Assembly (NCBI GenBank): GCA_947038175.1 | Contig: CAMQVJ010000022.1 | Location: forward strand, 1-35,819 | DNA: 35,819 nt | Direction of reading: 5' to 3' | From: an uncultured Desulfovibrio sp. | GTDB taxonomy: Bacteria > Desulfobacterota > Desulfovibrionia > Desulfovibrionales > Desulfovibrionaceae | Part shown: one piece after another, positions 1-7,747 of the stretch | Layout of the letters: each line of letters opens with the position of its first letter | How positions within the stretch are numbered: position 1 is the first letter of the stretch | Position numbers and translations under genes: made by a program | Notes under the pieces: model-generated | What the model was told of the DNA's origin: nothing | Databases searched by the model: none | The model's input: only the letters and a program-made list of their open reading frames with translations

Positions 1-402
1 AAGCCCTTAATATGGCAGTTCACAATAATTTCCCCGAAGGAATTCGAGGAATGGATATCAGCCTGATGAGTGACAATGGCTGCCAACCAACAAGTACAAG
101 TTTCATGAAGGAATGTAAACTACTTGAAATTAATCAGTCGTTTACAAGTTATAATAACCCTAAAGGAAATGCAGACACGGAAAGAATGATGCGTACAATC
201 AAGGAGGAATGCTTATGGCTTGAACAGTGGCAAAGTTTACAGGAGATTCAAAGCAAGCTAAGTGCATGGATTCATGAATATAATACTGAGTATCTGCATA
301 TGGCACTGAATTGGAATACACCACAATCGGTACATGAAACTGATAACAAAACTTTAAGGAAAACTCTCTTAAATGTAGCTTGACTTAGAGGGGGTCATTA
401 CA
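1..402 (+). mobile_element. 3' end of an IS3-family insertion sequence
   Basis: The window opens inside an IS3-type transposase gene, whose stop is at 381-383. The likely right terminus follows within about 20 bp; the stretch 382-402 ends in CA, as IS3-family ends usually do. The left end is outside the window, so the inverted repeat cannot be paired and the exact boundary is inferred. The element abuts a noncoding strip carrying an orphan copy of the operator found at the neighbouring catabolic genes, which suggests it landed in or beside that gene block. Confidence 0.7.
3..383 (+). CDS. IS3-family transposase (OrfB/OrfAB), C-terminal part of the DDE integrase core
   Basis: This is the C-terminal part of an rve-type integrase-core transposase that cuts and joins the insertion-sequence ends. 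The frame is open back to the window edge, so the gene is cut by the window and not necessarily truncated. Counting from the ATG at position 12, the second catalytic Asp is D21 (in SDNG) and the catalytic Glu is E57 (in NADTERMMRT). Exactly 35 residues separate them, the DD35E spacing typical of the IS3 group. The tail (HEYNTEYLHMALNWNTPQSV) matches the usual IS3 C-terminal pattern of Y/N-rich residues followed by a P. Whether the intact copy is active cannot be judged. The family is clear; the subgroup is not assigned. Confidence 0.85.
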   Translation, partial: ALNMAVHNNFPEGIRGMDISLMSDNGCQPTSTSFMKECKLLEINQSFTSYNNPKGNADTERMMRTIKEECLWLEQWQSLQEIQSKLSAWIHEYNTEYLHMALNWNTPQSVHETDNKTLRKTLLNVA

Positions 403-670
403 TGTATTTTAAAACCTATACATCCCCACAAAACCTAAAGTTTCATAGCAAAATCCATACATCATCTTTTTATTACACATGAATGATTTAGCTTATGCAT
501 TAAAGGAAACATTGGTTTTTTAGATTGCTTGTTTTTGTACAAGCGTCACTTTGCTCAAGAATGTCTCAGTTCTACAAATCAGAACATTATATTTCATGTA
601 AATCATCTAGCATAATAGTTGTTTAGTAAAATTAGGGAATTTTCTCGCATTTATGAATGTAAATACTATT
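403..670. other. Noncoding strip between the IS end and the MFS gene
   Basis: This 268-bp strip is AT-rich and holds no convincing gene. It contains an operator-like palindrome (569-585, listed separately) and a 14-bp sequence CATTTATGAATGTA (648-661) that recurs at 4938-4951 upstream of the IclR gene. I see no strong terminator for the leftward MFS operon; AAAATT-CCCT-AATTTT near 630-645 is only a weak hairpin. Confidence 0.5.
569..593 (+). promoter_or_regulatory. Orphan IclR-type operator (site E)
   Basis: GTTCT (569-573), 7 nt, AGAAC (581-585). The arm sequence, the 7-nt spacing and the orientation are the same as in four other sites (3980-4004, 12711-12735, 12881-12905, 13142-13166). The third half-site, expected at 589-593, is degenerate (ATATT). 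No intact target gene lies next to it: the MFS gene ends at 671 and the other side is the IS element. Confidence 0.5.
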
Positions 671-1921
671 TTAGTTATGGGATGGTTCTTTCACAAAAAG
701 TCCACATATTAAACCCACAACGACAGCCCAGAAAATGGCCACAAAGGCAGCACTAAATGCTGGCGCAGATAAAGGATTCGCATGGGAACCCTGAACAAGC
801 ATAAAAATATATGGTAAGAGAATGGGTCCAATAAAACCTCCCATATTAACAACAGAAACAGCTATACCACTATACTCTCTAGGATTTACTTCCTGAACAC
901 ACGACCAGCACACCACAAATGCACAGCTACAAAAGCCGATAAGAAAAAGTATGACTGTTACTGCGGCTATTGGTAAATCATTACCATAAAATGCCAAGAT
1001 GCCCCAAATAAGTACATATAATATCCCTGTTCCTAGCATGGGGACTTTTCGACTACCCGACCTATCCGACCACACCCCCACAAAAACCGATCCCACAGCA
1101 GAGCCAAACACTCCCACAATAATATACGAAGAAGCTTGTATAGTACTCATTTGAAATACTTCAGAAAGCCATGATGTTCCACTATAGCCCATAAGTACGA
1201 CGTAGGATCCATAAAACGCCGCATACAATAAAAATGCAGGCCAGGTACGCCAATTGAGCACAATAACCATAAAAGCTTTTAAAACAGCTATTTCTTTTGA
1301 GGCAGAATGAACACTTGCATCATCATTCACTTTGGGGCTGTCTCTCACGAAAAATACAATTAATAAGGCATTAATAAGGGATACAAAAGCAATACAATAT
1401 AAACTTTCACGCCAACCGAAATTCTCCACCAACCACGCAAGGGGACTTTGAGCAATGATACCACCTAAGGTACCAACAAAACAAGCTAAACCCGTCATGG
1501 TATTCATTATATTAGGTTTCATCCAAGCAATTTGAAATTTAATGATGCACACAAAAATGGTTGCAGTACCAATACCAATAAGAGAACGCCCAACGTATAG
1601 CATGGAAACATCCCATGCCATAGCAAAACATGCCGAACCAAGAGCCGCTAAGAAAATGCCCACCGCCCCCACAATACGTAAGCCAAATTTGTCCACAAGA
1701 AGTCCAGTGGGAATTTGCATAATTAAATACCAATAAAAATACATGCTCCCAATGGACGTCACCGAAAGTGCATCAATACCAAATTCTTTCATGAGGTACG
1801 GCTGCAGCACAGCAGTTGTCAATGAATGGAAAAAGTTAAGCAAATAACCAAGAATTAACGTAAACCACATAAATAAAACAACAATAAATGGTGTTTTTTG
1901 CATATTTTTCTTGCTATTCAT
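671..1921 (-). CDS. MFS transporter, probably carboxylate or metabolite exchange in the buk-ptb operon
   Basis: A 12-helix major facilitator superfamily carrier of the inner membrane. The N-terminal half shows the usual loop after helix 2 (PTGLLVDKFGLR, a form of the G-x-L-x-D-x-x-G-x-R/K motif) and a conserved GRSLIGIG in helix 4. The C-terminal half has GVWSDRSGSRK between helices 8 and 9. I prefer the ATG at 1921 (416 aa), preceded by GAGTGG, over the GTG at 1933, which has no ribosome binding site. It lies 35 bp downstream of phosphate butyryltransferase on the same strand, so it is probably the third gene of buk-ptb-MFS. Its substrate cannot be read from sequence. By context it may export the acid made by Buk or import the precursor. 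Confidence 0.85.
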   Translation of the reverse strand: MNSKKNMQKTPFIVVLFMWFTLILGYLLNFFHSLTTAVLQPYLMKEFGIDALSVTSIGSMYFYWYLIMQIPTGLLVDKFGLRIVGAVGIFLAALGSACFAMAWDVSMLYVGRSLIGIGTATIFVCIIKFQIAWMKPNIMNTMTGLACFVGTLGGIIAQSPLAWLVENFGWRESLYCIAFVSLINALLIVFFVRDSPKVNDDASVHSASKEIAVLKAFMVIVLNWRTWPAFLLYAAFYGSYVVLMGYSGTSWLSEVFQMSTIQASSYIIVGVFGSAVGSVFVGVWSDRSGSRKVPMLGTGILYVLIWGILAFYGNDLPIAAVTVILFLIGFCSCAFVVCWSCVQEVNPREYSGIAVSVVNMGGFIGPILLPYIFMLVQGSHANPLSAPAFSAAFVAIFWAVVVGLICGLFVKEPSHN

Positions 1922-1956
1922 ATATATAGCCACTCTGATAAAAAGTTATATACAGT

Positions 1957-2859
1957 TTACATTTGAGCTTGCGCGCTTAAACAACCAAGAATAATAGAAT
2001 TAATTTTGACTTCCGCAGTATCTGAACGTGAGCCAAGAATAATAGGTTTTGTGCAACCTAAAACAAGCCCACCCCATTTCGCTTTACAGAAGTGCAACCA
2101 AGATTTAGCAAGTACATTACCCGCTTCCATATTTGGAAAAATAAGTAAATCAACATCTCCACTGATTGCGCTTTCAATATTTTTGTGTTTTGCCGCATGT
2201 GAATCAAAGATCACATCAAGTGCAAGTGGTCCTTCGGCGATGCAGGGTCCTATTTCACCAGATGCAACAGCATCCACAAGTGCAGCAGCATCTACAGTAG
2301 CTTGCACATTTTTGTTGATTATTTCGCTCGCTGCTAAGAAAGCCACCTTGGGCATTGCATACCCCATATCATGTAATATTTTTAATGAATTACGAAAAAT
2401 ATCTTTCTTTTGCTCCAAATCTGGGGCCACATTAATGCCACTATCGGAACCAAAAATAAGTTTTGGATACGTTGCAACTTCATAGACACCAAGCGCACTC
2501 ACCAATCCATCGCCTCGAAGCCCATTATCACGATTTAAAATAGCCCTCATATAGGTTGTTGTGTCCACAACACCTTTCATGAGTAAATCTGCCTTACCAA
2601 TACGCATAAGGTGAACGGCTTCTTCAGCAGGATTTCTTCCTTCTTCAGGCATAAAAACAGAATATTTTTTTAAGGAAATGCGTTCAGCCAATTCCGTTAC
2701 AGTTTCCCTCTCACCCACAAGTACAGCTTCGACATAGCCTCTATCTTGTGCAGCCTTGACAGCTAAAAGTAAATCCTTGTCTGTTGCACCAGCCACACAA
2801 AGCTTTACAGGTTTTTCAAGGGAGAGTCGTTTTTCAAGAGATACAAATGAATCTATCAT
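1957..2859 (-). CDS. ptb: Phosphate butyryltransferase-like enzyme
   Basis: Converts an acyl-CoA (butyryl- or branched-chain acyl-CoA) and phosphate to acyl phosphate plus CoA, the step before butyrate kinase. The 300-aa protein from the ATG at 2859 has the phosphotransacetylase/phosphotransbutyrylase fold signature: KADLLMKGVVDTTTYMRAIL, a GLRGDG segment, FGSDSGINVAPDL and the C-terminal LVLGCTKPIILGSRSD. The frame is open further upstream (to 2970), but that part overlaps butyrate kinase. The ATG at 2859 lies 1 bp after the buk stop and has AAAGGCG about 10 nt upstream, so translational coupling is likely. The family cannot tell butyryl from isobutyryl, isovaleryl or 2-methylbutyryl groups. 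The VOR-type oxidoreductase nearby favours branched-chain substrates. Confidence 0.9.
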   Translation of the reverse strand: MIDSFVSLEKRLSLEKPVKLCVAGATDKDLLLAVKAAQDRGYVEAVLVGERETVTELAERISLKKYSVFMPEEGRNPAEEAVHLMRIGKADLLMKGVVDTTTYMRAILNRDNGLRGDGLVSALGVYEVATYPKLIFGSDSGINVAPDLEQKKDIFRNSLKILHDMGYAMPKVAFLAASEIINKNVQATVDAAALVDAVASGEIGPCIAEGPLALDVIFDSHAAKHKNIESAISGDVDLLIFPNMEAGNVLAKSWLHFCKAKWGGLVLGCTKPIILGSRSDTAEVKINSIILGCLSAQAQM

Positions 2860-2860
2860 A

Positions 2861-3952
2861 TTATGCGCCTTTTTCAGCGATACAAACCGCATCATCATAG
2901 TTTTTAGCTGCTTCTTGCCCTGTGAGGACGCGTAAAGCACCCAAAGCCAAGGCTTCCATTTCCATTTCACCTGGGATAATTTCTATAGGCGCTAAATACC
3001 CTACACGCCGTTTGACCTCATCTTGAAGTAAAGCAGAATGTGCAATGCCACCCGTAAGAATTATTCTATCAACATCGCCGCAAAGTGTTGCACCATACAT
3101 AGCGATTTCACAACACACACGATACTGGAACGCATCTAGGACAAGGCGAGCTTTTGTATCACCGTTTTTAGATTTTTGTTCTATTTCACTTACATCTTTT
3201 GTCCCCACGTAGTCATACATTCCACCAGTAAAACTTACTTTGCGCACCATTTCTTCATGAGTATATTTACCGCTGTAGCATAATTCTATGAGAGGGTATG
3301 TTGGTAACCCCCCAGAACGTTCTGGAGAAAAAGGTCCATTAGAACGTCCTCCGCTACCATCAATCATACGTCCCTTTTGATGTGCCACAACGGAAATACC
3401 TGAGCCTAAATGGGCTACTATGAAATTATAGTCTGTATATATGCCACCCATTTTTTCTGCAACACGCCTGCAAACAGCCTTCTGATTTAATGAATGTAGC
3501 CAGCTTGGGCGCTCTATATCGCTTAATCCTGAAATACGAGAAATTTCGAGAAACTCATCAACAGAAACAGGGTCAACAACAAAAGAGGGTCTGCCTATGG
3601 CATCGCCAAGATGTTTTGCCAAAACGGCACCAAGATTGGAAGCGTGTTCACCATGCACCTTGTTTTCTAAATCACGTATCATACCATCTGAGATGGTATA
3701 AGTGCCTCCAGAAATAGGGCGCATAAGTCCCCCTCGACCCACAAAAGCTTCAAAATCTTCTAGTTTCAAATTTTGTTCAAGTAATACTTGTTTAATAACT
3801 GATAGACGGTATGGAAATTCAGCAAAGACACTACTAAATATTTTCAAATCTTCTGCACTATGAATGATTGATGTGCTAAAAATTTCTTTAGTCTTTTCAA
3901 AAACAGCAATTTTTGTTGAAGTCCCACCAGGGTTGATTACTAATATTTTCAT
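2861..3952 (-). CDS. buk: Butyrate kinase (branched-chain/short-chain fatty acid kinase)
   Basis: Cytosolic ASKHA-fold acid kinase that makes ATP from ADP and acyl phosphate, releasing butyrate or a branched-chain acid. The 363-aa length is standard for Buk. Visible motifs are the N-terminal phosphate loop ILVINPGGTSTK, GRGGL near residue 73, AHLGSGISV, GRSNGPFSPERSGGLP and the adenosine motif ILTGGIAHS. It is the first gene of buk-ptb-MFS. A copy of the conserved operator sits 28-52 bp upstream of its start, implying direct control by the neighbouring IclR regulator. Leading with kinase before transferase reverses the ptb-buk order known from clostridia, but gene order in this pair varies. 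Confidence 0.93.
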   Translation of the reverse strand: MKILVINPGGTSTKIAVFEKTKEIFSTSIIHSAEDLKIFSSVFAEFPYRLSVIKQVLLEQNLKLEDFEAFVGRGGLMRPISGGTYTISDGMIRDLENKVHGEHASNLGAVLAKHLGDAIGRPSFVVDPVSVDEFLEISRISGLSDIERPSWLHSLNQKAVCRRVAEKMGGIYTDYNFIVAHLGSGISVVAHQKGRMIDGSGGRSNGPFSPERSGGLPTYPLIELCYSGKYTHEEMVRKVSFTGGMYDYVGTKDVSEIEQKSKNGDTKARLVLDAFQYRVCCEIAMYGATLCGDVDRIILTGGIAHSALLQDEVKRRVGYLAPIEIIPGEMEMEALALGALRVLTGQEAAKNYDDAVCIAEKGA

Positions 3953-3979
3953 AATATTTCAAACATATCCTTATTGTTA

Positions 3980-4004
3980 ATTCCACTGTACAGAACGATG
4001 TTCT
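3980..4004 (+). promoter_or_regulatory. IclR-type operator upstream of buk (site A)
   Basis: ATTCC (3980-3984), 7 nt (ACTGTAC), AGAAC (3992-3996), 3 nt, GTTCT (4000-4004). This is the three-half-site pattern seen at the other promoters of the block, with the first half-site degenerate. It lies in the buk leader, 28-52 bp before the start codon, where a bound protein would block or modulate the leftward transcript. A palindrome plus a third half-site in direct repeat recalls the operators of PcaU-type IclR proteins. Confidence 0.65.
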
Positions 4005-4109
4005 ATTTATTATTTATAGTAACATAAAACACCACTAGCATATTCTTGCAAATTCAGTTTTACCTTATCGTGGGAGTATTAGTTAATTAGGAGTCTTTTA
4101 TATCATAAT

Positions 4110-4877
4110 TTATCGTAGTTTATCAGAGATTTGCAAGGCTGCCCTTTTCAATTTGGCAATTATATCATCGACCTGATTATGAATACGTGAAGTGGGGCCT
4201 GAAATACTTATTGCTAAGATAACTCTTCCAGCTTCATCAAAAACAGGCACACCAATACAGGTTAACCCCATTTCCAACTCTTCATCATCCATAGCATAAC
4301 CATTCTCCTGAACAGATTTAAGATTCTTTATAAACGCAGACAAATCAGTAAAGGTGTTTGGGGTGTGATAACGCAAACTCATTTCTCGTGCAATATGTTC
4401 AAAGTTAGGCGTAAATGCTAATAATGCCTTACCAAGCGAAGAACAGTGAGGTTCACTATTTGAACTTGCCAAAGTGTTCATGCGCAAAATTTGATTTTTC
4501 CCTTCAGCTCGATAAATAGTGAGAAAACAAAATTTATCAGAATAGGAATCTACTGCAGCAACATTAACTGTTTCCTGAAATTCTTCACGCAAACACTCTG
4601 CAAATGGTCGCACCGTTTCACGCATGATAAATCGTACATCAGCAGCAACGCCAATCGCATATAACTTTGACCCTAATCCATACTTTTCTGACTCTGGATT
4701 TTGTACAACAAAGCCATGAGTCTCTAGGGTTGCCAAGGTTCGATGAATTGTACTCTTATACTCTTTCATTTCCTTGGCAATTTCTGAGATGCCCATTTCG
4801 CAAGAATTTCGAAATAAAAGCTCTATAAGGTGAAGTGCTCTATCAACAGAATTTATAGTAGTTGCTTTACCAGCCAT
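4110..4877 (-). CDS. IclR-family transcriptional regulator
   Basis: Dimeric or tetrameric DNA-binding regulator. Residues about 8-70 form the IclR winged helix (ELLFRNSCEMGISEIAKEM, then YKSTIHRTLATLETHGFVV as the recognition segment). Residues about 85-255 form the GAF-like effector domain with the family hallmarks SSLGKALLAF, ENGYAMDDEELEMGLTCIGVPVFDE and AISISGP. The length of 255 aa is normal. It is the only regulator in the catabolic block and lies between buk-ptb-MFS and the vor operon. Five matching operator sites in the block make it the obvious candidate to bind them. Its own promoter lacks that operator but has a different palindrome (TACATT-TATG-AATGTA, 4936-4951). The effector is unknown; a 2-oxo acid or a branched-chain or aryl acid is a guess. 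Confidence 0.92.
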   Translation of the reverse strand: MAGKATTINSVDRALHLIELLFRNSCEMGISEIAKEMKEYKSTIHRTLATLETHGFVVQNPESEKYGLGSKLYAIGVAADVRFIMRETVRPFAECLREEFQETVNVAAVDSYSDKFCFLTIYRAEGKNQILRMNTLASSNSEPHCSSLGKALLAFTPNFEHIAREMSLRYHTPNTFTDLSAFIKNLKSVQENGYAMDDEELEMGLTCIGVPVFDEAGRVILAISISGPTSRIHNQVDDIIAKLKRAALQISDKLR

Positions 4878-4935
4878 TATTGATCCATAGTATTAAAGGT
4901 TGTCGCAAAAACAATTTTATATAATTAACATATAT

Positions 4936-4951
4936 TACATTTATGAATGTA
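4936..4951. promoter_or_regulatory. Palindrome upstream of the IclR gene
   Basis: TACATT-TATG-AATGTA, 6-bp arms around 4 nt, 59-74 bp upstream of the regulator start. The inner 14 bases recur at 648-661 just beyond the MFS gene. It could be a second operator or chance in AT-rich DNA. Confidence 0.3.
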
Positions 4952-4994
4952 TATTATTATCTAAAGTCTGTTAAAACGCAAGCTTTAATTCTTC

Positions 4995-5024
4995 TTCTGT
5001 AAGCAGGTCGTCATGCTTACAGAA
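4995..5024 (-). terminator. Stem-loop after vorC, probable terminator or mRNA 3' end
   Basis: A perfect 11-bp stem (TTCTGTAAGCA pairing with TGCTTACAGAA) around an 8-nt loop, 33 bp beyond the vorC stop. It lacks a clean U-tract on the minus strand, so it may be a weak or processed 3' end rather than a classical intrinsic terminator. Confidence 0.45.
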
Positions 5025-5057
5025 ATTCTGAACTACTACATAATCCCTCTAGCACAA

Positions 5058-5600
5058 TCAATTTCCAGGAAAATCGTATCCTGTTTTAAACGCAATACTA
5101 TTTTGTGCTTCAAATTTTGTTTTACCTTTTTTAGCAAACATAGCATTCATGCCAGCCAGACCCTCTTCTTCCGTGAAGTCACCAGAGGCCTTTAAAAGCA
5201 TGCCTGTCATAATGATATTAGCCCCACGAGGATTGCCTATTTTTTCTGCAAGCGAAGCACATGGAACACCAATACATTGCACATCTGTACGACGTATTTT
5301 ATCTTTGCTAATAATATCACTGTTATAAACGATAATCCCACCAGAATTCATTTTTTCTTCAAAAAAAGAAAGTGCCTGCTCGTGCATAGCTAAAAGGATA
5401 TCACACGCTTCCTGTGCGGGATTATATATAATTTCTTTACCATACTTTACAGTACAATTTGCCATTCCACCGCGCATAGCAGAACCATAGGAAGGAACCC
5501 AGGTCGTATTGTCACCACGATGATTCGCAATTTCAGCCATAATGAGTCCGATAGTTAAAACACCTTGTCCTCCAAGGCCTGCAAAAATAACTTCTTTCAT
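5058..5600 (-). CDS. vorC: 2-oxoacid:ferredoxin oxidoreductase, gamma subunit (VorC-like)
   Basis: Gamma subunit of a CoA- and ferredoxin-dependent 2-oxoacid oxidoreductase, cytosolic. The 180-aa protein begins with the family signature EVIFAGLGGQGVLT. It continues with VPSYGSAMRGG and, near the C-terminus, NPRGANIIMTGMLLKASG. The ATG at 5600 is chosen because GGGAGAAG lies 8 nt upstream and the beta-subunit stop is 1 bp before it; the longer frame to 5630 would overlap the beta gene. It is the last gene of vorB-vorA-vorC. KorC and IorB homologues share these motifs, so the substrate assignment rests on VorB and the neighbouring ptb/buk. Confidence 0.9.
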   Translation of the reverse strand: MKEVIFAGLGGQGVLTIGLIMAEIANHRGDNTTWVPSYGSAMRGGMANCTVKYGKEIIYNPAQEACDILLAMHEQALSFFEEKMNSGGIIVYNSDIISKDKIRRTDVQCIGVPCASLAEKIGNPRGANIIMTGMLLKASGDFTEEEGLAGMNAMFAKKGKTKFEAQNSIAFKTGYDFPGN

Positions 5601-5601
5601 G

Positions 5602-6342
5602 CTATTTCTTCTCCCGTGTTTTGAATTCACCTAAAGGATAGTATGGAATGAGTGTTTCTTGGATATGTGCCATCGCATTTACAGGTGTCATACCCCAATT
5701 CGTAGGGCATGGTGCAAGAATCTCAACGATTGAATAGCCTTCATTATACTTTTGAGCTTCCAATGCATTGATGATATACCCTTTTAGTTTATTTATATGT
5801 GCTGGGTTTATAACTGTACCACGCGCGACATAGGCCGCGTTGAATTGGCTTGCTACCATTTCAGGAAACCTCATAGGAAGTCCCGTAGCTCCGCAATCTC
5901 GTCCTAAAGGAGATGTGCTTGTTTTTTGACCTGGCATAGTTGTAGAACTCATTTGTCCTCCAGTCATGCCATATAGTGTATTATTTATAACAAATAAGGT
6001 GAATTTTTCATTACGATACATCGCATTTGTTGTTTGAGATAAGCCAATACTATAAGCGTCGCCGTCGCCTTGATATGCAATAACCATAGTTTCTGGCATG
6101 ACACGCTTAAAGGCTGTACAAACAGCCGAAGCTCGCCCGTGGGGACAATGCAATCTATCTGTTTGCAAACCTCCACCCAAAAGACTGGAGCAACCTACGC
6201 CTATTCCAAAAATAACATTGGAATCATAGCCAAGAGTTTCAAGACATTCTGCGATAAGACGAATGGCAATGCCATGTCCACACCCAGGGCAAAAACCCAT
6301 AGGTTTATCAATAATAGTAGGTACTTTAGCAGACTTAGCCAT
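5602..6342 (-). CDS. vorA: 2-oxoacid:ferredoxin oxidoreductase, beta (TPP-binding) subunit
   Basis: Beta subunit that binds thiamine diphosphate and the proximal iron-sulfur cluster. The 246-aa protein starts at the ATG at 6342, which has a perfect AAGGAGG upstream; the open frame to 6402 overlaps the alpha gene. CPGCGHG (residues 18-24) is the entrance to the TPP/cluster domain, with GVGCSS and GRASAVCTAFKR after it. GDGDAYSIG through TNAMYRN is the Mg-TPP motif. It acts with the gamma and alpha subunits encoded on either side to convert a 2-oxo acid plus CoA to acyl-CoA, CO2 and reduced ferredoxin. KorB homologues look very similar. Confidence 0.9.
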   Translation of the reverse strand: MAKSAKVPTIIDKPMGFCPGCGHGIAIRLIAECLETLGYDSNVIFGIGVGCSSLLGGGLQTDRLHCPHGRASAVCTAFKRVMPETMVIAYQGDGDAYSIGLSQTTNAMYRNEKFTLFVINNTLYGMTGGQMSSTTMPGQKTSTSPLGRDCGATGLPMRFPEMVASQFNAAYVARGTVINPAHINKLKGYIINALEAQKYNEGYSIVEILAPCPTNWGMTPVNAMAHIQETLIPYYPLGEFKTREKK

Positions 6343-6343
6343 A

Positions 6344-7402
6344 TTAGAACACCTCCTTAATTTCACCAGCGATGATTTTTTTAAAATTTTCCTTCGTATC
6401 ACGAATCGCAGGGATGCCGTAAATATTCAGAAGGCAATACGCAGGCACATGCCCAAAACCACTTTTTTTGGAATAAAGAGCTACATCTTCCACTACCTGC
6501 CCTGTCGCCGAAGCTTCTACACTGATAAAACCTTTCACATGTGAATTCACCACGCTAAACGCTTTTTCAGGAAATGGCCATGCCGTGATAAGGCGAATAA
6601 GTCCAACCTTATGTCCTTCGGCTTGAAGCTCTTTTATAGCACCCTTTACAGAGCGAGCGGGTAGACCATATGCAACAAATACATAGTCAGCATCTTCCAC
6701 ATCTATAGTTTCAAAACGTTGCTCGTTTTCTTTTATACATTCATGTTTTTTTCTAAGATCAATACCTTCTTGATATGGATTACGATCAAATATACCTACT
6801 TTTTTATAGCTATATTTACCGTCGAATCCCCAAGAGACTTTTGGTGGATCAATAAATTCAGGTAAGACGCATGGTTCCATCATTTGACCAAGAGCACCTT
6901 CTGTTAGAAGTGTAGAAACAATACGATATTTTTCAGAAAGCTCATAAGCAAGCGCCATTAAATCCACTGCTTCTTGAACACTTTCAGGGCAAAGTACTAT
7001 GCAACGATAATCACCATTGCCGCCACCTCGTGTTTCACGTAAATAGTCACATTGCGAACTAAATAAAGTTCCAAGTCCATTCCCATATCGTGCTACATTA
7101 ATAACAACGCAGGATAATTCTTCGTCAGAAATACAAGAAATTCCTTCTTGCTTTAAGCTGATGCCAGGACCAGAAGAGGCTGTGAGTGCACGCACGCCAC
7201 AAGCTGCTGCTCCCATCACCATTGTAATGCCTGCAACTTCACTTTCTGCTTGAATAAATACACGCCCAAGTTCAGGTAAACGACCAGATAAATATTCCAT
7301 GATTTCTGACGAGGGAGTGATAGGATATCCTGCATAAAATGTAACGCCTGCACGCACGGCAGCCTCGGCAATAGCATGATTGCCTTTCATTATTTCGGCC
7401 AT
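6344..7402 (-). CDS. vorB: 2-oxoacid:ferredoxin oxidoreductase, alpha subunit (VorB-like)
   Basis: Alpha subunit of the same complex, with the pyrimidine-binding domain of TPP enzymes and the transketolase C-terminal domain. At 352 aa it has the length of annotated 3-methyl-2-oxobutanoate dehydrogenase VorB subunits. It shows GYPITPSSEIMEYL (about residues 25-38), ESEVAGITMVMGAAACG, and TASSGPGISLKQEGIS, where KorA/IorA proteins have the same block. The C-terminal half carries VAYGLPARSVKGAIKEL and LITAWPFPEKAF. The stop is 1 bp before vorA. Coupling to Ptb/Buk argues for a branched-chain or short aliphatic acyl-CoA product, but an aryl-2-oxo acid is not excluded. Confidence 0.9.
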   Translation of the reverse strand: MAEIMKGNHAIAEAAVRAGVTFYAGYPITPSSEIMEYLSGRLPELGRVFIQAESEVAGITMVMGAAACGVRALTASSGPGISLKQEGISCISDEELSCVVINVARYGNGLGTLFSSQCDYLRETRGGGNGDYRCIVLCPESVQEAVDLMALAYELSEKYRIVSTLLTEGALGQMMEPCVLPEFIDPPKVSWGFDGKYSYKKVGIFDRNPYQEGIDLRKKHECIKENEQRFETIDVEDADYVFVAYGLPARSVKGAIKELQAEGHKVGLIRLITAWPFPEKAFSVVNSHVKGFISVEASATGQVVEDVALYSKKSGFGHVPAYCLLNIYGIPAIRDTKENFKKIIAGEIKEVF

Positions 7403-7635
7403 TGTTTTGCTCCTTAAATATGTTCAAATAAACCGTATTTTCTAACATTTTGTATATTCAAACATTTTATAACCTCCAAGGCATTAGATAAATGAAATAC
7501 CTTGAAGTTACATTACAATACACGTCATTCCAATTGAGAGGCGTTGCTCTCTATATCTAAGCTGTCTATTTGCGTATTTATTCATTCTTCGTAAACGCAA
7601 ACGACTACGCCGTCTTTTGGAAACCTCATCTTTTA

Positions 7636-7667
7636 GTATTTTTTGTAAACTTTATTTACAAAAATAC
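7636..7667 (-). repeat. Near-perfect inverted repeat in the vor spacer
   Basis: Arms of 14 and 13 nt (GTATTTTTTGTAAA and TTTACAAAAATAC, one T bulge) around a 5-nt loop. AT-rich and without a following U-tract on the minus strand, it is not a standard terminator. Confidence 0.5.
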
Positions 7668-7681
7668 ATAATGTGGGGGAT

Positions 7682-7700
7682 GGGGGAGTTCAACTCCCCC
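7682..7700. repeat. GC-rich perfect palindrome GGGGGAGTT-C-AACTCCCCC
   Basis: A 19-bp palindrome in an AT-rich gap, preceded by a second GGGGGA (7675-7680) and followed on the plus strand by seven A residues. On the minus strand the T-run comes before the stem, so it does not read as an intrinsic terminator for the vor operon. It may be an extragenic repeat of the genome. Confidence 0.5.
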
Positions 7701-7747
7701 AAAAAAACAAATTAGAATAACGTACATTACACTAGAATTTTAGTATG

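Larger units (their letters stand above)
7403..7747 (-). ncRNA. 345-bp noncoding, hairpin-rich spacer inside the vor operon (candidate structured leader)
   Basis: No open frame is convincing here, but inverted repeats follow one another: GAGAG-6 nt-CTCTC (7536-7551), TTTGCGT/ACGCAAA (7569-7601), GTATTTTTTGTAAA with TTTACAAAAATAC (7636-7667), and GGGGGAGTT-C-AACTCCCCC (7682-7700). A 9-bp direct repeat TTTTAGTAT (7631-7639 and 7738-7746) brackets the last two. In other organisms vorD and vorB are usually adjacent, so this is either a leader or attenuator for vorBAC, an mRNA-processing segment, or the remains of a small inserted repeat element. Confidence 0.4.

Noticed and set aside
1921..1933. 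GTG start adding four residues to the MFS carrier
   Set aside because: No ribosome site precedes the GTG; the ATG at 1921 has GAGTGG upstream.
2860..2970. N-terminal extension of phosphate butyryltransferase
   Set aside because: It lies inside butyrate kinase in another frame; the ATG at 2859 with AAAGGCG gives the normal 300-aa length.
7682..7707. Intrinsic terminator at the GC-rich palindrome
   Set aside because: On the minus strand the T-run comes before the stem rather than after it, and no plus-strand gene ends here.
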